64,000 nucleotides of DNA. Origin: Stagnihabitans sp043738565. Lineage in GTDB: Bacteria > Pseudomonadota > Alphaproteobacteria > Rhodobacterales > Rhodobacteraceae. This document shows positions 50,049-58,508 of the stretch, piece by piece (the first letter of the stretch is position 1; every line of letters begins with the position of its first letter). The notes beneath the pieces were generated by a model. The model had not been told where the DNA came from, made no database searches, and saw only the letters and a list, made by a program, of their open reading frames with translations. Position numbers and translations under genes: made by a program. The stretch spans positions 4,812-68,811 of the forward strand of contig JAYUGA010000151.1 in the NCBI GenBank assembly GCA_043738565.1, in the 5' to 3' direction.

Positions 50049-50092
50049 GTGTAGACGCAAGCAAGACGCGGGCAAGACATGAAGAAGACCGC
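50049..50092. repeat. phased array B: four 11-bp units with AAGAC core
   Basis: Units GTGTAGACGCA, AGCAAGACGCG, GGCAAGACATG and AAGAAGACCGC; AGAC every 11 bp exactly. Starts 38 bp after the lpxK stop. Units two and three are near-identical to array A at 40708-40729. Confidence 0.75.
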
Positions 50093-50185
50093 CGAAAACG
50101 GCCGAAACCGCAATATTAACTGGCGAAAATCATCCCGATTCGCCGCCCCGGCACATCCGCCACTCCGGTCTTCCCTGTCCCGTTC

Positions 50186-50222
50186 ACTTTGGCGAAAATA
50201 TCCCCGCCGGCGGCTCTTTTTT
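50186..50222 (-). repeat. short hairpin-ATTT repeat after the LOG-family gene
   Basis: On the minus strand: AAAAGAGCCGCCGGCGGGGA then TATTTTCGCCAAAG. It follows the stop of the 50222-51037 gene immediately and has a small GC hairpin then T-rich bases, fitting a weak terminator. Same family as 31757 and 56989. Confidence 0.65.
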
Positions 50223-51037
50223 CAAACCGGCCAGTTGTCCATCGCCTTCAACGCTTCTTCCGCCGTCTCGACAAACTGGAACAATCCCAAATCCGCCTGA
50301 TTGATCACCCCGGCATCCGCCAAGGCCTGCCAGTTGATCACCTTTTCCCAGAATGCCCGGCCAAACAGCAAGAACGGCACCCGTTTCATCCGTCCGGTCT
50401 GGATCAGCGTCAGCGCCTCGAACATCTCGTCCATCGTGCCAAAGCCGCCCGGAAAGATGCAAATCGCCCTTGCCCGCATCAGGAAATGCATCTTGCGAAT
50501 GGCGAAGTAGTGGAAATTGAACGATAAATCCGGCGTGACATAGGGGTTCGGCGCCTGCTCGTGCGGCAACACGATGTTCAACCCGATCGACTGCCCCCCC
50601 GCATCATCCGCCCCCCGGTTGCCTGCCTCCATCACCCCCGGTCCACCCCCGGTGCAGATGACATTCTCGCGGCCATAGGTCAGCAGGCTGCGTTCCGTGA
50701 CCGCGCGGGCAAACCGCCGCGCCTCGTCATAATACTGCGACAATTCGGTCAGTCCCGGTGTCTTTGCGCTGGCCTTCTTGTCCGGGTCCGGGATGCGCGA
50801 GCCGCCGAACAGAACCACCGTAGATTTGATGCCACGTTCGTCTAAGATCATCTGTGGCTTCAATAATTCCAGCTGCAAGCGCACCGGCCGCAACTCTTCC
50901 CGCGTCAGGAAATCCGGGTCGGCGAACGCCAGACGGTAGGCCGGCGCCCGGGTCTGCGGCGTGTCCGGCAAACGGTCCGCCGCCGCCATATCTTGCACGG
51001 AATCGCGGAACGGATGCGGGCGGGATTCGTCTTTCAT
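50222..51037 (-). CDS. LOG family (TIGR00730-type Rossmann) protein
   Basis: 271 residues. STVVLFGGSRIPDP (nucleotide-binding), VICTGGGPGVMEAGNRGA, and ICIFPGGFGTMDEMFEALTLIQTGR with the PGGxGTxxE signature of the lysine-decarboxylase-like/LOG family. Many members are cytokinin riboside 5'-monophosphate phosphoribohydrolases; this longer form (N-terminal ~70 extra residues) is typical of bacterial nucleotide-binding relatives. ATG 51037 chosen. Confidence 0.88.
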   Translation of the reverse strand: MKDESRPHPFRDSVQDMAAADRLPDTPQTRAPAYRLAFADPDFLTREELRPVRLQLELLKPQMILDERGIKSTVVLFGGSRIPDPDKKASAKTPGLTELSQYYDEARRFARAVTERSLLTYGRENVICTGGGPGVMEAGNRGADDAGGQSIGLNIVLPHEQAPNPYVTPDLSFNFHYFAIRKMHFLMRARAICIFPGGFGTMDEMFEALTLIQTGRMKRVPFLLFGRAFWEKVINWQALADAGVINQADLGLFQFVETAEEALKAMDNWPV

Positions 51038-51115
51038 CGGGCATGACCTGGGCTTGTTCGGTTGCATCCAGACCTATAACCTAAGGCAGAGCAGGGGAAG
51101 CCGGAAGGAATTGAA

Positions 51116-51424
51116 ATGCCCAAAGCCTATTGGATTGTCCAGGTCGATGTCACCGATCCCGAAGGATACAAAGCGTATATCGCTGAAAACGCTCGCGCTT
51201 TCCGCAAGTATGGCGCACGGTTCCTGGTGCGCGGCGGCAAGGCAGAAGTGCCAGAGGGCCATGTCCGCCAACACAATGTGGTGATCGAATTTCCCTCATT
51301 GCACGCGGCGCATGACTGCTATCACTCACCCGAATATGCCGCCGCAATGGCGCTGCGGCAGGGCAAATCGGTGATGGATCTGGCGATTGTCGAAGGCTAT
51401 GACGGTGCCCAGCCGGGGGATTGA
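51116..51424 (+). CDS. DUF1330 domain-containing protein
   Basis: 102 residues. AYWIVQVDVTDPEGYKAYIAENARAFRKYGARFLVRGGKAEVPEG and PSLHAAHDCYHSPEYAAAMALRQGKSVMDLAIVEGYDG are the DUF1330 ferredoxin-like dimeric barrel. Possibly a small stress or monooxygenase-like protein. Divergent from the LOG gene by 78 bp; overlaps the next gene by four bases. Confidence 0.92.
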   Translation: MPKAYWIVQVDVTDPEGYKAYIAENARAFRKYGARFLVRGGKAEVPEGHVRQHNVVIEFPSLHAAHDCYHSPEYAAAMALRQGKSVMDLAIVEGYDGAQPGD

Positions 51425-52335
51425 TCGCAGGCAATGCACCAAGGCCAGCACGAGGTAACAGCCCGGCAAGCGCGGTTGCTGATCGCAGCACAGATGCCTG
51501 GTCTGGCCGCTTTGCCCTGCGCCGCATAGCCCAATCCGGCACCGACAACGTGCTGTTCCGCCTTGGCAATTCCATTGTCGCCCGCTTCCCCCTCCTGCCC
51601 CATGCCGAGGCGCAGATCGACCTGCAAGCGCTCTTGCTGCCGCAACTGACCCCCTTGCCGCTGTCGGTTCCAATCGCCCTCAGGTTCGGTGCGCCGGGCC
51701 AAGGCTATCCCTTCCGCTGGACCATTCTGCAATGGCTGCCCGGCCAACCTGCCGACAGCGCCGCCCTCAACCAACCCCAGGCCACCAGTACCCTGGCCCA
51801 GTTCCTGAACACCCTGCAGGCGTGCCGCCAACCGCTCACGGCCTCCGCCACGACCCTATCCAACCGCCTCGACCAACGCCTTGCCGTGCTAGACCATTTC
51901 ATCGCTCTGTTTCAGGACGAGGCTGACCCAGCCCAGTTGCGTCACATCACCGCTGAATTGCGCAAACTCCCGCGCCACAGCGGCCCTCCCGTTTGGGTGC
52001 ATGGCGACCTCCACCCGCTCAACCTGCTGGCCCGACACGGAAAACTGTCTGCAGTGATCGACTGGGGGTCGATGGGCCTTGGCGATCCCGCGATCGATCT
52101 GATGGCCACCTGGACCCTGTTCGACGCCCCGGCCCGCACCGTCTTTCGCTGGGCAATGGCCCCAGCCGATGACGTCAGGGACCGAGCCCGCGCCCTGGCC
52201 TTTAGCAAATCGGTAACAGCCATTCCCTATTACCGCACCGACAACCCGCGCTTCCGGGACGTGAAGAAGCTGACACTGACCCGGGCGTGCAGGACAGGCC
52301 GGAATGATTGCGCCCCCCCGTGCATCCGTTTATAG
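51421..52335 (+). CDS. aminoglycoside phosphotransferase family (APH) kinase-like protein
   Basis: 304 residues. NVLFRLGNSIVARFP (nucleotide loop with the lysine position replaced by Arg), WTILQWLPGQPADSAAL, catalytic VWVHGDLHPLNLLA (HGDxxxxN), and VIDWGSMGLGDPAIDL (metal DxG/W). Phosphotransferase on an unknown small molecule; the family is broad and does not itself imply drug resistance. TTG 51421 gives TTGA overlap with the DUF1330 stop and is used; an internal start is possible because the first ~25 residues are not family-like. Confidence 0.8.
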   Translation: MIAGNAPRPARGNSPASAVADRSTDAWSGRFALRRIAQSGTDNVLFRLGNSIVARFPLLPHAEAQIDLQALLLPQLTPLPLSVPIALRFGAPGQGYPFRWTILQWLPGQPADSAALNQPQATSTLAQFLNTLQACRQPLTASATTLSNRLDQRLAVLDHFIALFQDEADPAQLRHITAELRKLPRHSGPPVWVHGDLHPLNLLARHGKLSAVIDWGSMGLGDPAIDLMATWTLFDAPARTVFRWAMAPADDVRDRARALAFSKSVTAIPYYRTDNPRFRDVKKLTLTRACRTGRNDCAPPCIRL

Positions 52336-52361
52336 CGCGGCAAACGCCAAAGGAGACCGCA

Positions 52362-53186
52362 ATGTCCAATGCCGCCCTTGAAACCGCGATCGAAGCCGCC
52401 TGGGACGCCCGCGACAGCCTGACCTACGCGACCAAAGGCGAGGTCCGCGATGCGGTCGAGGCGACGCTGGAGGCGCTGGACAAGGGCACGCTGCGGGTGG
52501 CCGAAAAGCGCGACGCGGATTGGTATGTCAACCAATGGGCCAAGAAAGCCGTGCTGTTGTCGTTCCGGTTGCATGACATGGCGGTGATCGGCGGCGGCAA
52601 CGGGCGGGCGACCTGGTGGGACAAGGTGCCGTCCAAGTTCGACGGCTGGAGCGAAACCCAGTGGCGCGACGCGGGGTTCCGCGCCGTGCCGGGGTCGATC
52701 GTGCGGCGTTCGGCGTTCATCGGCAAGAATGTGGTGCTGATGCCGTCCTTCGTGAACGTCGGGGCCTTCGTCGATGAAGGTTCGATGGTTGACGGCTGGG
52801 CCACCGTCGGCTCCTGTGCCCAGATCGGCAAGCGGGTCCATCTGTCGGGCGGCGTCGGCATCGGTGGTGTACTGGAGCCGATGCAGGCCGGGCCGACGAT
52901 CATTGAGGATGATTGCTTTATTGGCGCAAGGTCTGAGGTGGTGGAGGGCTGCATCATCCGCGAAGGCTCGGTGCTGGGGATGGGCGTGTTCATCGGCAAG
53001 TCGACCAAGATAGTTGACCGCGAAACCGGCGCGGTGATGTATGGCGAGGTTCCGGCCGGGTCGGTGGTGGTGGCGGGGTCGATGCCCTCGAAGGGCGCGA
53101 TCAACCTCTATTGCGCGGTGATCGTGAAAAAGGTCGATGCGCAGACCCGGTCAAAAACCTCGATCAACGAGCTTTTGCGCGACTGA
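52362..53186 (+). CDS. dapD: 2,3,4,5-tetrahydropyridine-2,6-dicarboxylate N-succinyltransferase
   Basis: 274 residues. Left-handed beta-helix hexapeptide enzyme: VPGSIVRRSAFIGKNVVLMPSFVNVGAFVDEGSMVDGWATVGSCAQIGKRVHLSGGVGIGGVLEP, DDCFIGARSEVVEGCIIREGSVLGMGVFIGKSTKI. Lysine/DAP synthesis, succinylating the intermediate that DapE (3 kb away) later desuccinylates. ATG 52362 follows AAAGGAGACCGCA. From this gene rightwards the plus strand becomes G-rich. Confidence 0.97.
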   Translation: MSNAALETAIEAAWDARDSLTYATKGEVRDAVEATLEALDKGTLRVAEKRDADWYVNQWAKKAVLLSFRLHDMAVIGGGNGRATWWDKVPSKFDGWSETQWRDAGFRAVPGSIVRRSAFIGKNVVLMPSFVNVGAFVDEGSMVDGWATVGSCAQIGKRVHLSGGVGIGGVLEPMQAGPTIIEDDCFIGARSEVVEGCIIREGSVLGMGVFIGKSTKIVDRETGAVMYGEVPAGSVVVAGSMPSKGAINLYCAVIVKKVDAQTRSKTSINELLRD

Positions 53187-53190
53187 GGAG

Positions 53191-53212
53191 GCGTCCAGTT
53201 CTGGACGCTTTA
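53191..53212 (+). terminator. intrinsic terminator of dapD
   Basis: GCGTCCAG-tt-CTGGACGC followed by TTTA, five bases after the dapD stop. The stem is perfect though the T-run is short. Confidence 0.75.
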
Positions 53213-53298
53213 CGATACTGCATGAATTCAATGGGTTGACTTGCTAAAATTTACCAACTGTTAACCCTTGCCCTTGTCCCGTCTGAAGGAGCCGCCAC

Positions 53299-53724
53299 AT
53301 GACACTGACCCTTGCCCAGGCGCAAACCGTCATTCAGGTCAGCCTGACCCATGCCCGCCAGTCCAGGTTTCGCCCGTTGTGCATCGTCGTTCTGGACGCC
53401 CGCGCTGCGGTGATTGCGGTCGCCAGCGAGGATGGCTCCAGCCTCAAACGGTTCGAGGTGGCGCAGGGCAAGGCGCAGGGTGCTCTGGCCTTCAACCTCG
53501 GCTCGCGGGCTTTGGGTGTCATGGCGGTGGAACGCCCGCATTTCTTTGCCGGAGTGGCTCATGCGGTGGGCGGGCTGGTGCCGGTGGCGGGCGGCGTGCT
53601 GATCCGCGCCGCGGATGGCGCGGTGATTGGCGCGGTCGGGGTGTCGGGCGACACTTCCGACAATGACGAAGCCGCCGCGATGGCTGGGATCAAGTCGGCG
53701 GGTTTCGTGGCGGATGGCGGCTGA
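53299..53724 (+). CDS. GlcG/HbpS family (DUF336) protein
   Basis: 141 residues. LTLAQAQTVIQVSLTHARQSRFRPLCIVVLDARAAVIAVASEDGSSLKRFEVAQGKAQGALAF, then GVLIRAADGAVIGAVGVSGDTSDNDEAAAMAGI. This is the heme-binding-like GlcG/HbpS fold; role often in glycolate or redox loci, not defined here. Preceded by TGAAGGAG. Confidence 0.88.
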   Translation: MTLTLAQAQTVIQVSLTHARQSRFRPLCIVVLDARAAVIAVASEDGSSLKRFEVAQGKAQGALAFNLGSRALGVMAVERPHFFAGVAHAVGGLVPVAGGVLIRAADGAVIGAVGVSGDTSDNDEAAAMAGIKSAGFVADGG

Positions 53725-53747
53725 GGCGGCAAGGCGGGACCAAAACC

Positions 53748-54095
53748 ATGACGGAAAAGCCGACGGAAAAACCTGAAAAGCCCAAACGCCCGCAACGGGT
53801 CTACACCCTGCTGGTCGAGGTTGGCCGCAAGGCGGGGGATGGCTTGCCGCCCGATGCCACCGGGGCGGCGCTGATGATCTATGCCTGCGGCGTCGATGAG
53901 GCCGAGGCGGTGCGCGAGACGGTGGCGATCCTGAAAGAGGCCGAGATGGCCCCCTTGGACGTGACCGGCTATGGCACGCTGGACGACCGGCTGGAGGGTG
54001 GCGACGAGATTGACGGCGAAGAACGCAAGCTGATGGCGCGGGCTTTGGCGGAAAACGCGGTGATCGTGGCGCAGATGACGCCATTTTTCGAGTGA
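53748..54095 (+). CDS. conserved hypothetical protein
   Basis: 115 residues. A lysine/proline-rich N-terminus (TEKPTEKPEKPKRPQRVYTLLVEVGRKAGDGLPPDATGAALMIYACG) followed by VDEAEAVRETVAILKEAEMAPLDVTGYGTLDDR, an alternating alpha/beta pattern. No known domain recognised. 23 bp after GlcG/HbpS and probably in its transcript. Confidence 0.7.
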   Translation: MTEKPTEKPEKPKRPQRVYTLLVEVGRKAGDGLPPDATGAALMIYACGVDEAEAVRETVAILKEAEMAPLDVTGYGTLDDRLEGGDEIDGEERKLMARALAENAVIVAQMTPFFE

Positions 54096-54153
54096 GGCGC
54101 AGGATGGGTGCAACCCACGGTTTTTGTTGAGGAATGATGGGTTGACGCCCGCC

Positions 54154-55146
54154 CTACGCGACGTGTCGCAGTGCGGTGCGGCCCAGCAGGGTCAGTAGCG
54201 GCAGCGCCTCGTAATCCTGCAAGGCGCGGTAGGGCAGTTGTGCCAAGCTGTCATAGGCCGCCATCAGGCAGCAGCCATCGGCGGTGATCAGGGCCGGAAT
54301 GCCAAGGTCAAGCGCCACGGAATGCGTCACCGCCCGGCGTTCGTCCATCTGGGCAACATGGCCATCGCACAGCGAGGCGGCGGAAATCAGCGCCTCTTCC
54401 ACGCCATAGAGATATTCGACCGAGGCGCCCGAGATCAGCACCATCTGGTCGGACGATACCAGAATGTCGCCCGACAGCCCGAAGAACGGCGTGCGCAACA
54501 GCACCGGCACAAAGCTGCCCCGGCTGGGCAGGCTGCGGTGGATCAGGGTTTGCAGCGGCAGAAAGCCCTGATCCAGCGTGGCAATCAGATCGCCGGGTTG
54601 CAGCAGCCCGGCAGCCACGGGACCACGGGCGGTGTCGATCGGCGTCCGAAGCCCAATCCACGGCGCACGGCCGGGCAAAACTGCTTTCTGCGTCGCCCCG
54701 AACCACAGCACGGCGCGGTGGCGTTGGCTGTCGTGGCTTGCGGTGCAAAGGTCGCGCAGGTCGGCAGAGGCCATCGGCAAGGGCCGCGTGCCCCGTGCCG
54801 CGTGCCGGATGCGCTGTTCGATGATCTCATAGCCCATCGACCAGGTCCGGCCCGGTGCGTCGAAGGTGAATGTCAACCGCGCGGTGCCCTGATGCTGCGG
54901 CAGGGGGCCGGGGATCAGGTGGCGGCGCAGGTCATTGCCCTGGCGGTGCAGCAGCGCGAGGCCAGCCTCCGGGTCGAAGAATACCGACAGGGTGCGCGGC
55001 CAGGGGCTGTCGGAATGGAGGTGCAAGAGCACGGTCGCGCAGTCCAGCGGCAGGGCGAATTCCAACACGAACAGGCCGCGTTCCAACAAGGCTGGCGCGT
55101 TCTTGGGCCAGTCTGTGCTGTCGGAAAGGGCGATCCAGTCGGTCAT
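54154..55146 (-). CDS. Hint-domain-containing protein
   Basis: 330 residues. N-terminal beta-rich half (VLEFALPLDCATVLLHLHSDSPWPRTLSVFFDP), central GLRTPIDTARGPVAAGLLQPGDLIATLDQGFLPLQTL, which is the Hint_2 (hedgehog/intein-like) start block common in Rhodobacterales, and LVSSDQMVLISGASVEYLYGVEEALISAASL. The self-cleavage cysteine expected at the Hint start is not seen (TPIDT). Function unknown; often found with secreted calcium-binding proteins, but not here. Confidence 0.75.
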   Translation of the reverse strand: MTDWIALSDSTDWPKNAPALLERGLFVLEFALPLDCATVLLHLHSDSPWPRTLSVFFDPEAGLALLHRQGNDLRRHLIPGPLPQHQGTARLTFTFDAPGRTWSMGYEIIEQRIRHAARGTRPLPMASADLRDLCTASHDSQRHRAVLWFGATQKAVLPGRAPWIGLRTPIDTARGPVAAGLLQPGDLIATLDQGFLPLQTLIHRSLPSRGSFVPVLLRTPFFGLSGDILVSSDQMVLISGASVEYLYGVEEALISAASLCDGHVAQMDERRAVTHSVALDLGIPALITADGCCLMAAYDSLAQLPYRALQDYEALPLLTLLGRTALRHVA

Positions 55147-55405
55147 GGTCGGGTCAGCACGGGACAGGCGTGACTGCGAACTGAACTGCCATGACGCCTC
55201 CGCTTTGCGCGAGTTCAGAGGAACGCCTTGGCGGTTTGGGGGAATTCCCCTGCCCGTTGCGGGTCGTTGACCCGGCGTTCGTCCTGCCTCGGGACTTGTT
55301 GTTACCCCGCAAGATACGCGAGTTTGATATGGCTGTCACGGGGATTGGTTGCGGGGCGGGGGCGAAGGGATTATCGGTGTTATTCAAGCCGTTCGGAGCC
55401 ATGCC

Positions 55406-56560
55406 ATGACTGATTTCCCCCCCCTTGATCCGGTCGCCTTGACCGCTGACCTGATCCGCTGCGCCTCGGTTACGCCCGAAGAGGGCGGGGCTTTGGTTTT
55501 GTTGGAGCGGGTGTTGGCTGGGGCGGGGTTTGCGTGTCACAGGGTGGATCGCGGGGGGGTTTGCAACCTGTTTGCGCGGTGGGGATCGCGCGGGGCGAAC
55601 AAGAGTTTCGGGTTCAACGGCCATACCGATGTGGTGCCGGTCGGCGATGTGGCGGCTTGGACGCAAGACCCGTTTGGCGCGGCGGTGGTGGAAGGCTGGA
55701 TGTATGGCCGGGGGGCGGTGGATATGAAATCCGGTGTTGCGGCGTTTGTGGCGGCGGCGGTGGATTTTGTACAAGGAACGCCGCCGGATGGGGCGGTTAT
55801 TCTGGTGATCACCGGCGATGAAGAGGGGGCGTCGGTCGATGGCACTGTGGCGCTCCTGGACTGGATGGCATGTGCGGGCGAGCGGATGAACCATTGTCTG
55901 GTGGGCGAACCGACCTGCCCTAACATATTGGGCGATATGATGAAAATCGGTCGACGCGGATCTTTGACCGGGTATATCGCGGCCAAGGGGGTTCAGGGGC
56001 ATTCGGCCTATCCGCACCGCGCCAAGAACCCGATGAGTGCCTTGGTGCGGTTTCTGGCACGGCTGGAGGCGGAGCCGCTGGATGCGGGAACGGCGCATTT
56101 CGATGCCTCGACCCTGGCGATTACCACGATCGACTGCGGCAATCCGGCGACGAATGTGATCCCGGCGAAGGGGGCGGCGACGGTCAATATCCGGTTCAAT
56201 GATGCGCATTCGGGGGACAGTCTGACGACATGGTTGCAGGGCCATGCCGCGGCGGTGGCCGAAGCTACGGGTGTGGAAATGGCGGTGCGGGTGGTGGTGT
56301 CGGGGGATAGTTTCCTGACGCCGCCGGGGGAGTTTTCTGCAATGATTTCAAGGGTTGTGGCGGCGGAAACCGGACTGGTGCCAGAGGCGTCGACCAGTGG
56401 CGGCACTTCCGATGCGCGGTTCATCAAGGACCATTGTCCGGTGGTGGAATTCGGGCTGGTAGGGCGCAGCATGCATCAGGTCGATGAGCGGGTCGAGGTG
56501 GCGCAGATCGCGGCGCTGAAGGCGATCTATGGCCGGGTGCTGCGGGAGTATTTTGCGTGA
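55406..56560 (+). CDS. dapE: succinyl-diaminopimelate desuccinylase
   Basis: 384 residues, M20 metallopeptidase. FGFNGHTDVVPVGD (metal His/Asp), YGRGAVDMKSGVAAFVAA, LVITGDEEGASVDGT (metal Glu pair), GRRGSLTGYIAAKGVQGHSAYPH (dimer domain), and STSGGTSDARFIKDHCPVVEFG. Releases L,L-DAP for lysine and peptidoglycan. ATG 55406; ATG 55401 is out of frame. The strong G-bias of third positions differs from plus-strand genes left of 52.3 kb. Confidence 0.96.
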   Translation: MTDFPPLDPVALTADLIRCASVTPEEGGALVLLERVLAGAGFACHRVDRGGVCNLFARWGSRGANKSFGFNGHTDVVPVGDVAAWTQDPFGAAVVEGWMYGRGAVDMKSGVAAFVAAAVDFVQGTPPDGAVILVITGDEEGASVDGTVALLDWMACAGERMNHCLVGEPTCPNILGDMMKIGRRGSLTGYIAAKGVQGHSAYPHRAKNPMSALVRFLARLEAEPLDAGTAHFDASTLAITTIDCGNPATNVIPAKGAATVNIRFNDAHSGDSLTTWLQGHAAAVAEATGVEMAVRVVVSGDSFLTPPGEFSAMISRVVAAETGLVPEASTSGGTSDARFIKDHCPVVEFGLVGRSMHQVDERVEVAQIAALKAIYGRVLREYFA

Positions 56561-56985
56561 CGCTGGAGATTGCCGAGACGCGGGATATCGGGCTGTGTCG
56601 TCAGTTGCGGCGGGTGGTGTTCACGCTGGAGCAAGGGGTGTCCGAGGCGGATGAGCTGGACGATCTGGACGAGGAGGCAGTGCATCTGCTAGCGCGGTGG
56701 GACGGGGTGGCGATTGGCTCGGCGCGGCTGTTGGTGATTGGAAACATTGGCAAAATTGGCCGAGTTTGTGTGCTGGCAGACGCACGGGGCAAGGGGATTG
56801 GGGTGGCATTGATCCGGGCCTCGGTGGCGTGGTTTCAGGCTGTGGCGGGGTTGGAGAAGGTGAAGCTGGGGGCGCAGGTGCAGGCTTTGGGATTTTATGA
56901 GGCCCTGGGATTTCAGGCGGTGGGCGGGGCTTATGACGATGCCGGGATTGCGCATCGGGATATGATTTTAGTGCTGGACCGCTGA
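56557..56985 (+). CDS. GNAT-family N-acetyltransferase
   Basis: 142 residues. VFTLEQGVSEADELDDLDEEAVHLLARWDGVAIGSARLLVIGNIGKIGRVCVLADARGKGIGVALIRASV carries the acetyl-CoA site (V..L.ARGKGIG), and LGFYEALGFQAVGGAYDDAGIAHRDMIL the C-terminus of ElaA-like acetyltransferases. GTG 56557 overlaps dapE's stop (GTGA), so it is co-translated with it. Acceptor unknown. Confidence 0.9.
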   Translation: MTLEIAETRDIGLCRQLRRVVFTLEQGVSEADELDDLDEEAVHLLARWDGVAIGSARLLVIGNIGKIGRVCVLADARGKGIGVALIRASVAWFQAVAGLEKVKLGAQVQALGFYEALGFQAVGGAYDDAGIAHRDMILVLDR

Positions 56986-56988
56986 CAA

Positions 56989-57023
56989 GAGCCTCCGGCG
57001 GGAGTATTTTTGCCAAGATGAAA
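56989..57023 (+). repeat. short CTCC-GGAG hairpin followed by TATTTTT
   Basis: GAGCCTCCGGCGGGAGTATT then TTTGCCAAGATGAAA, directly after the GNAT stop at 56985. The CTCC/GGAG stem and T-run suggest a terminator; same family as 31757 and 50186. Confidence 0.7.
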
Positions 57024-57082
57024 TCAGCGGCTCCGAAACGACCAGGGCGGGGAGTGGGGTGGGGTGACGCGGCTGGCGGTGG

Positions 57083-57462
57083 TTATCTGGCGAAGGCCAG
57101 CAGTTGGGCGAGGGTGGCCGCCCCGGCCATCGAGCCGCGTTTGGTGACGGCCAACGCTCCGGCGGCGGCGGCGCGGCGCAGGGTTTCGGGGAGGGGCAGG
57201 CCGGGGTCAGGATCGGTGGTGATGGCGCTGATGTCCACCCCATCTCTGGCCGGTCTTGCAAGGTTGATGCGGCCAAAGTCGTCGTTGCCCACGGCCGAGA
57301 TGATGCCGCAGGGCTGGCCCAAACGGGCGGCCTGGTCGATGTAAATTGCCGGGCACCGGAGGGGAAGGGGCCGGTCAGGGCGATGGGTTCAAGGAAACCG
57401 TGGCCGGAGGCGTCAGCCATGATCTCGACCAGGATTTCGCCGATGACGGTGACTTTCTGCAT
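57083..57462 (-). pseudogene. PfkB-family sugar kinase with frameshift and large internal deletion
   Basis: From ATG 57462: MQKVTVIGEILVEIMADASG, the PfkB start. After about GPFPSGA the frame changes to GQPCGIISAVGNDDFGRINLARPARDGVDISAITTDPD, still PfkB N-terminal lobe, then jumps straight to PGLPLPETLRRAAAAGALAVTKRGSMAGAAT, the C-terminal helix. Roughly 200 residues including the catalytic GAGD motif are missing. Non-functional. Confidence 0.8.
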
Positions 57463-57510
57463 TTCATGCCTATGCTGCCGCGCTAGGCGGCTTTGGGCGG
57501 ACACTGGCCT

Positions 57511-58335
57511 TCAGGCCCACCATTTCGCGCTTACCGCCAATCGGGTCCAGGCCGCGTCGGCGCATTGCAGAGCCGTGCCTTCGTTGGCATCGCCGACAAC
57601 AAGACCGTGTTCCCGCGCCATCGCGAGATCGTTCAGCTTGCCGAGATCGTCCTGAAGACTGCGCAGGGTTGCAAGGAAAGGCTCTGCCTGATCATCGGGC
57701 CAGAGACTGGCGAAATACTCACAGAGATAGCGGAAATTCTTCAATGCCTTGCGCAATTCATGGCGTTCGGCGACGGCCATGCTGGCAAGGTCTGCGCCAT
57801 GCGACAGGCATTTGGTCCAGCTGCGGTCGAGTGCCGGGGCGGCAAGTGCCGACACCGGGCCATGACGCAGGGCCTTGGCAGCACGGGTCCGCCGCCGCCA
57901 ATCCGTGCCGCCGAAACGCTTTTCGACCTGACGCGCCACGCGGCCTGCCTGTTTGTGCAAAAGCTGCTTGCGAACCTTGCGGCGCACCCGGTCCGCGTCC
58001 ACTTGCAGGGTTTTGGGTTCGCCAGCGCCGGAAATGTCATTGGCCAGAACATCGGCATCACGCAACTGGCCGATCACCTTGAAATAGTCCTTGATCCGCG
58101 CTGCCAGATCGGCTGCGATGATCGGCTTGAAGGCCAGCAGCGCCGACAGCAGGCGCCGCAGCGCGACGCGGGATTTGTGCGGTCCGTCGGGGTCGTCGCT
58201 TGCCAGCAGATCGCCCAGGAAAACCGCAAACTCGTTCGCTGCGGCGGTCAGGACCAGCGGCGCCGCCTGTTCAGCGGTCATGCCCGCGTCAAGCGTCGGT
58301 TTTTCCTGAACAGCGGTCACTCCGTCTCCATCCAT
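57511..58335 (-). CDS. CHAD domain-containing protein
   Basis: 274 residues. Conserved histidine helices DGPHKSRVALRRLLSALLAFKPI and VAERHELRKALKNFRYLCEYFASLWPD, with QLRDADVL and SLQDDLGKLNDLAMA, form the four-helix CHAD fold that binds polyphosphate. Often paired with a CYTH triphosphatase domain, absent here. First ATG at 58335. Confidence 0.9.
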   Translation of the reverse strand: MDGDGVTAVQEKPTLDAGMTAEQAAPLVLTAAANEFAVFLGDLLASDDPDGPHKSRVALRRLLSALLAFKPIIAADLAARIKDYFKVIGQLRDADVLANDISGAGEPKTLQVDADRVRRKVRKQLLHKQAGRVARQVEKRFGGTDWRRRTRAAKALRHGPVSALAAPALDRSWTKCLSHGADLASMAVAERHELRKALKNFRYLCEYFASLWPDDQAEPFLATLRSLQDDLGKLNDLAMAREHGLVVGDANEGTALQCADAAWTRLAVSAKWWA

Positions 58336-58508
58336 CTCGGGGGGTTCCTGGCCGATTGTCGCAGTTCGGGGCGGTATTGCAACGGGGCCTTCGCGGCGCG
58401 GGTTCCTAGAGACGTCGCATTTTGCAGCATGCTTGGCTGGCGGTGGCTAATTATTCATCACACGTCAGATGGCATGCACGAATTCAGCGCTTTTCCGCTT
58501 TTCGCGGC

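Noticed and set aside
52336..52361. oriC with DnaA boxes at the skew change
   Set aside because: No TTATCCACA-like boxes, AT-rich unwinding region or dnaA/parAB/gidA genes near; only the skew suggests an origin.
58450..58495. sigma-54 (-24/-12) promoter before nasT
   Set aside because: TGGCATGCACGAATTC has a GG at the right place but lacks the -12 TTGC element; no convincing site.
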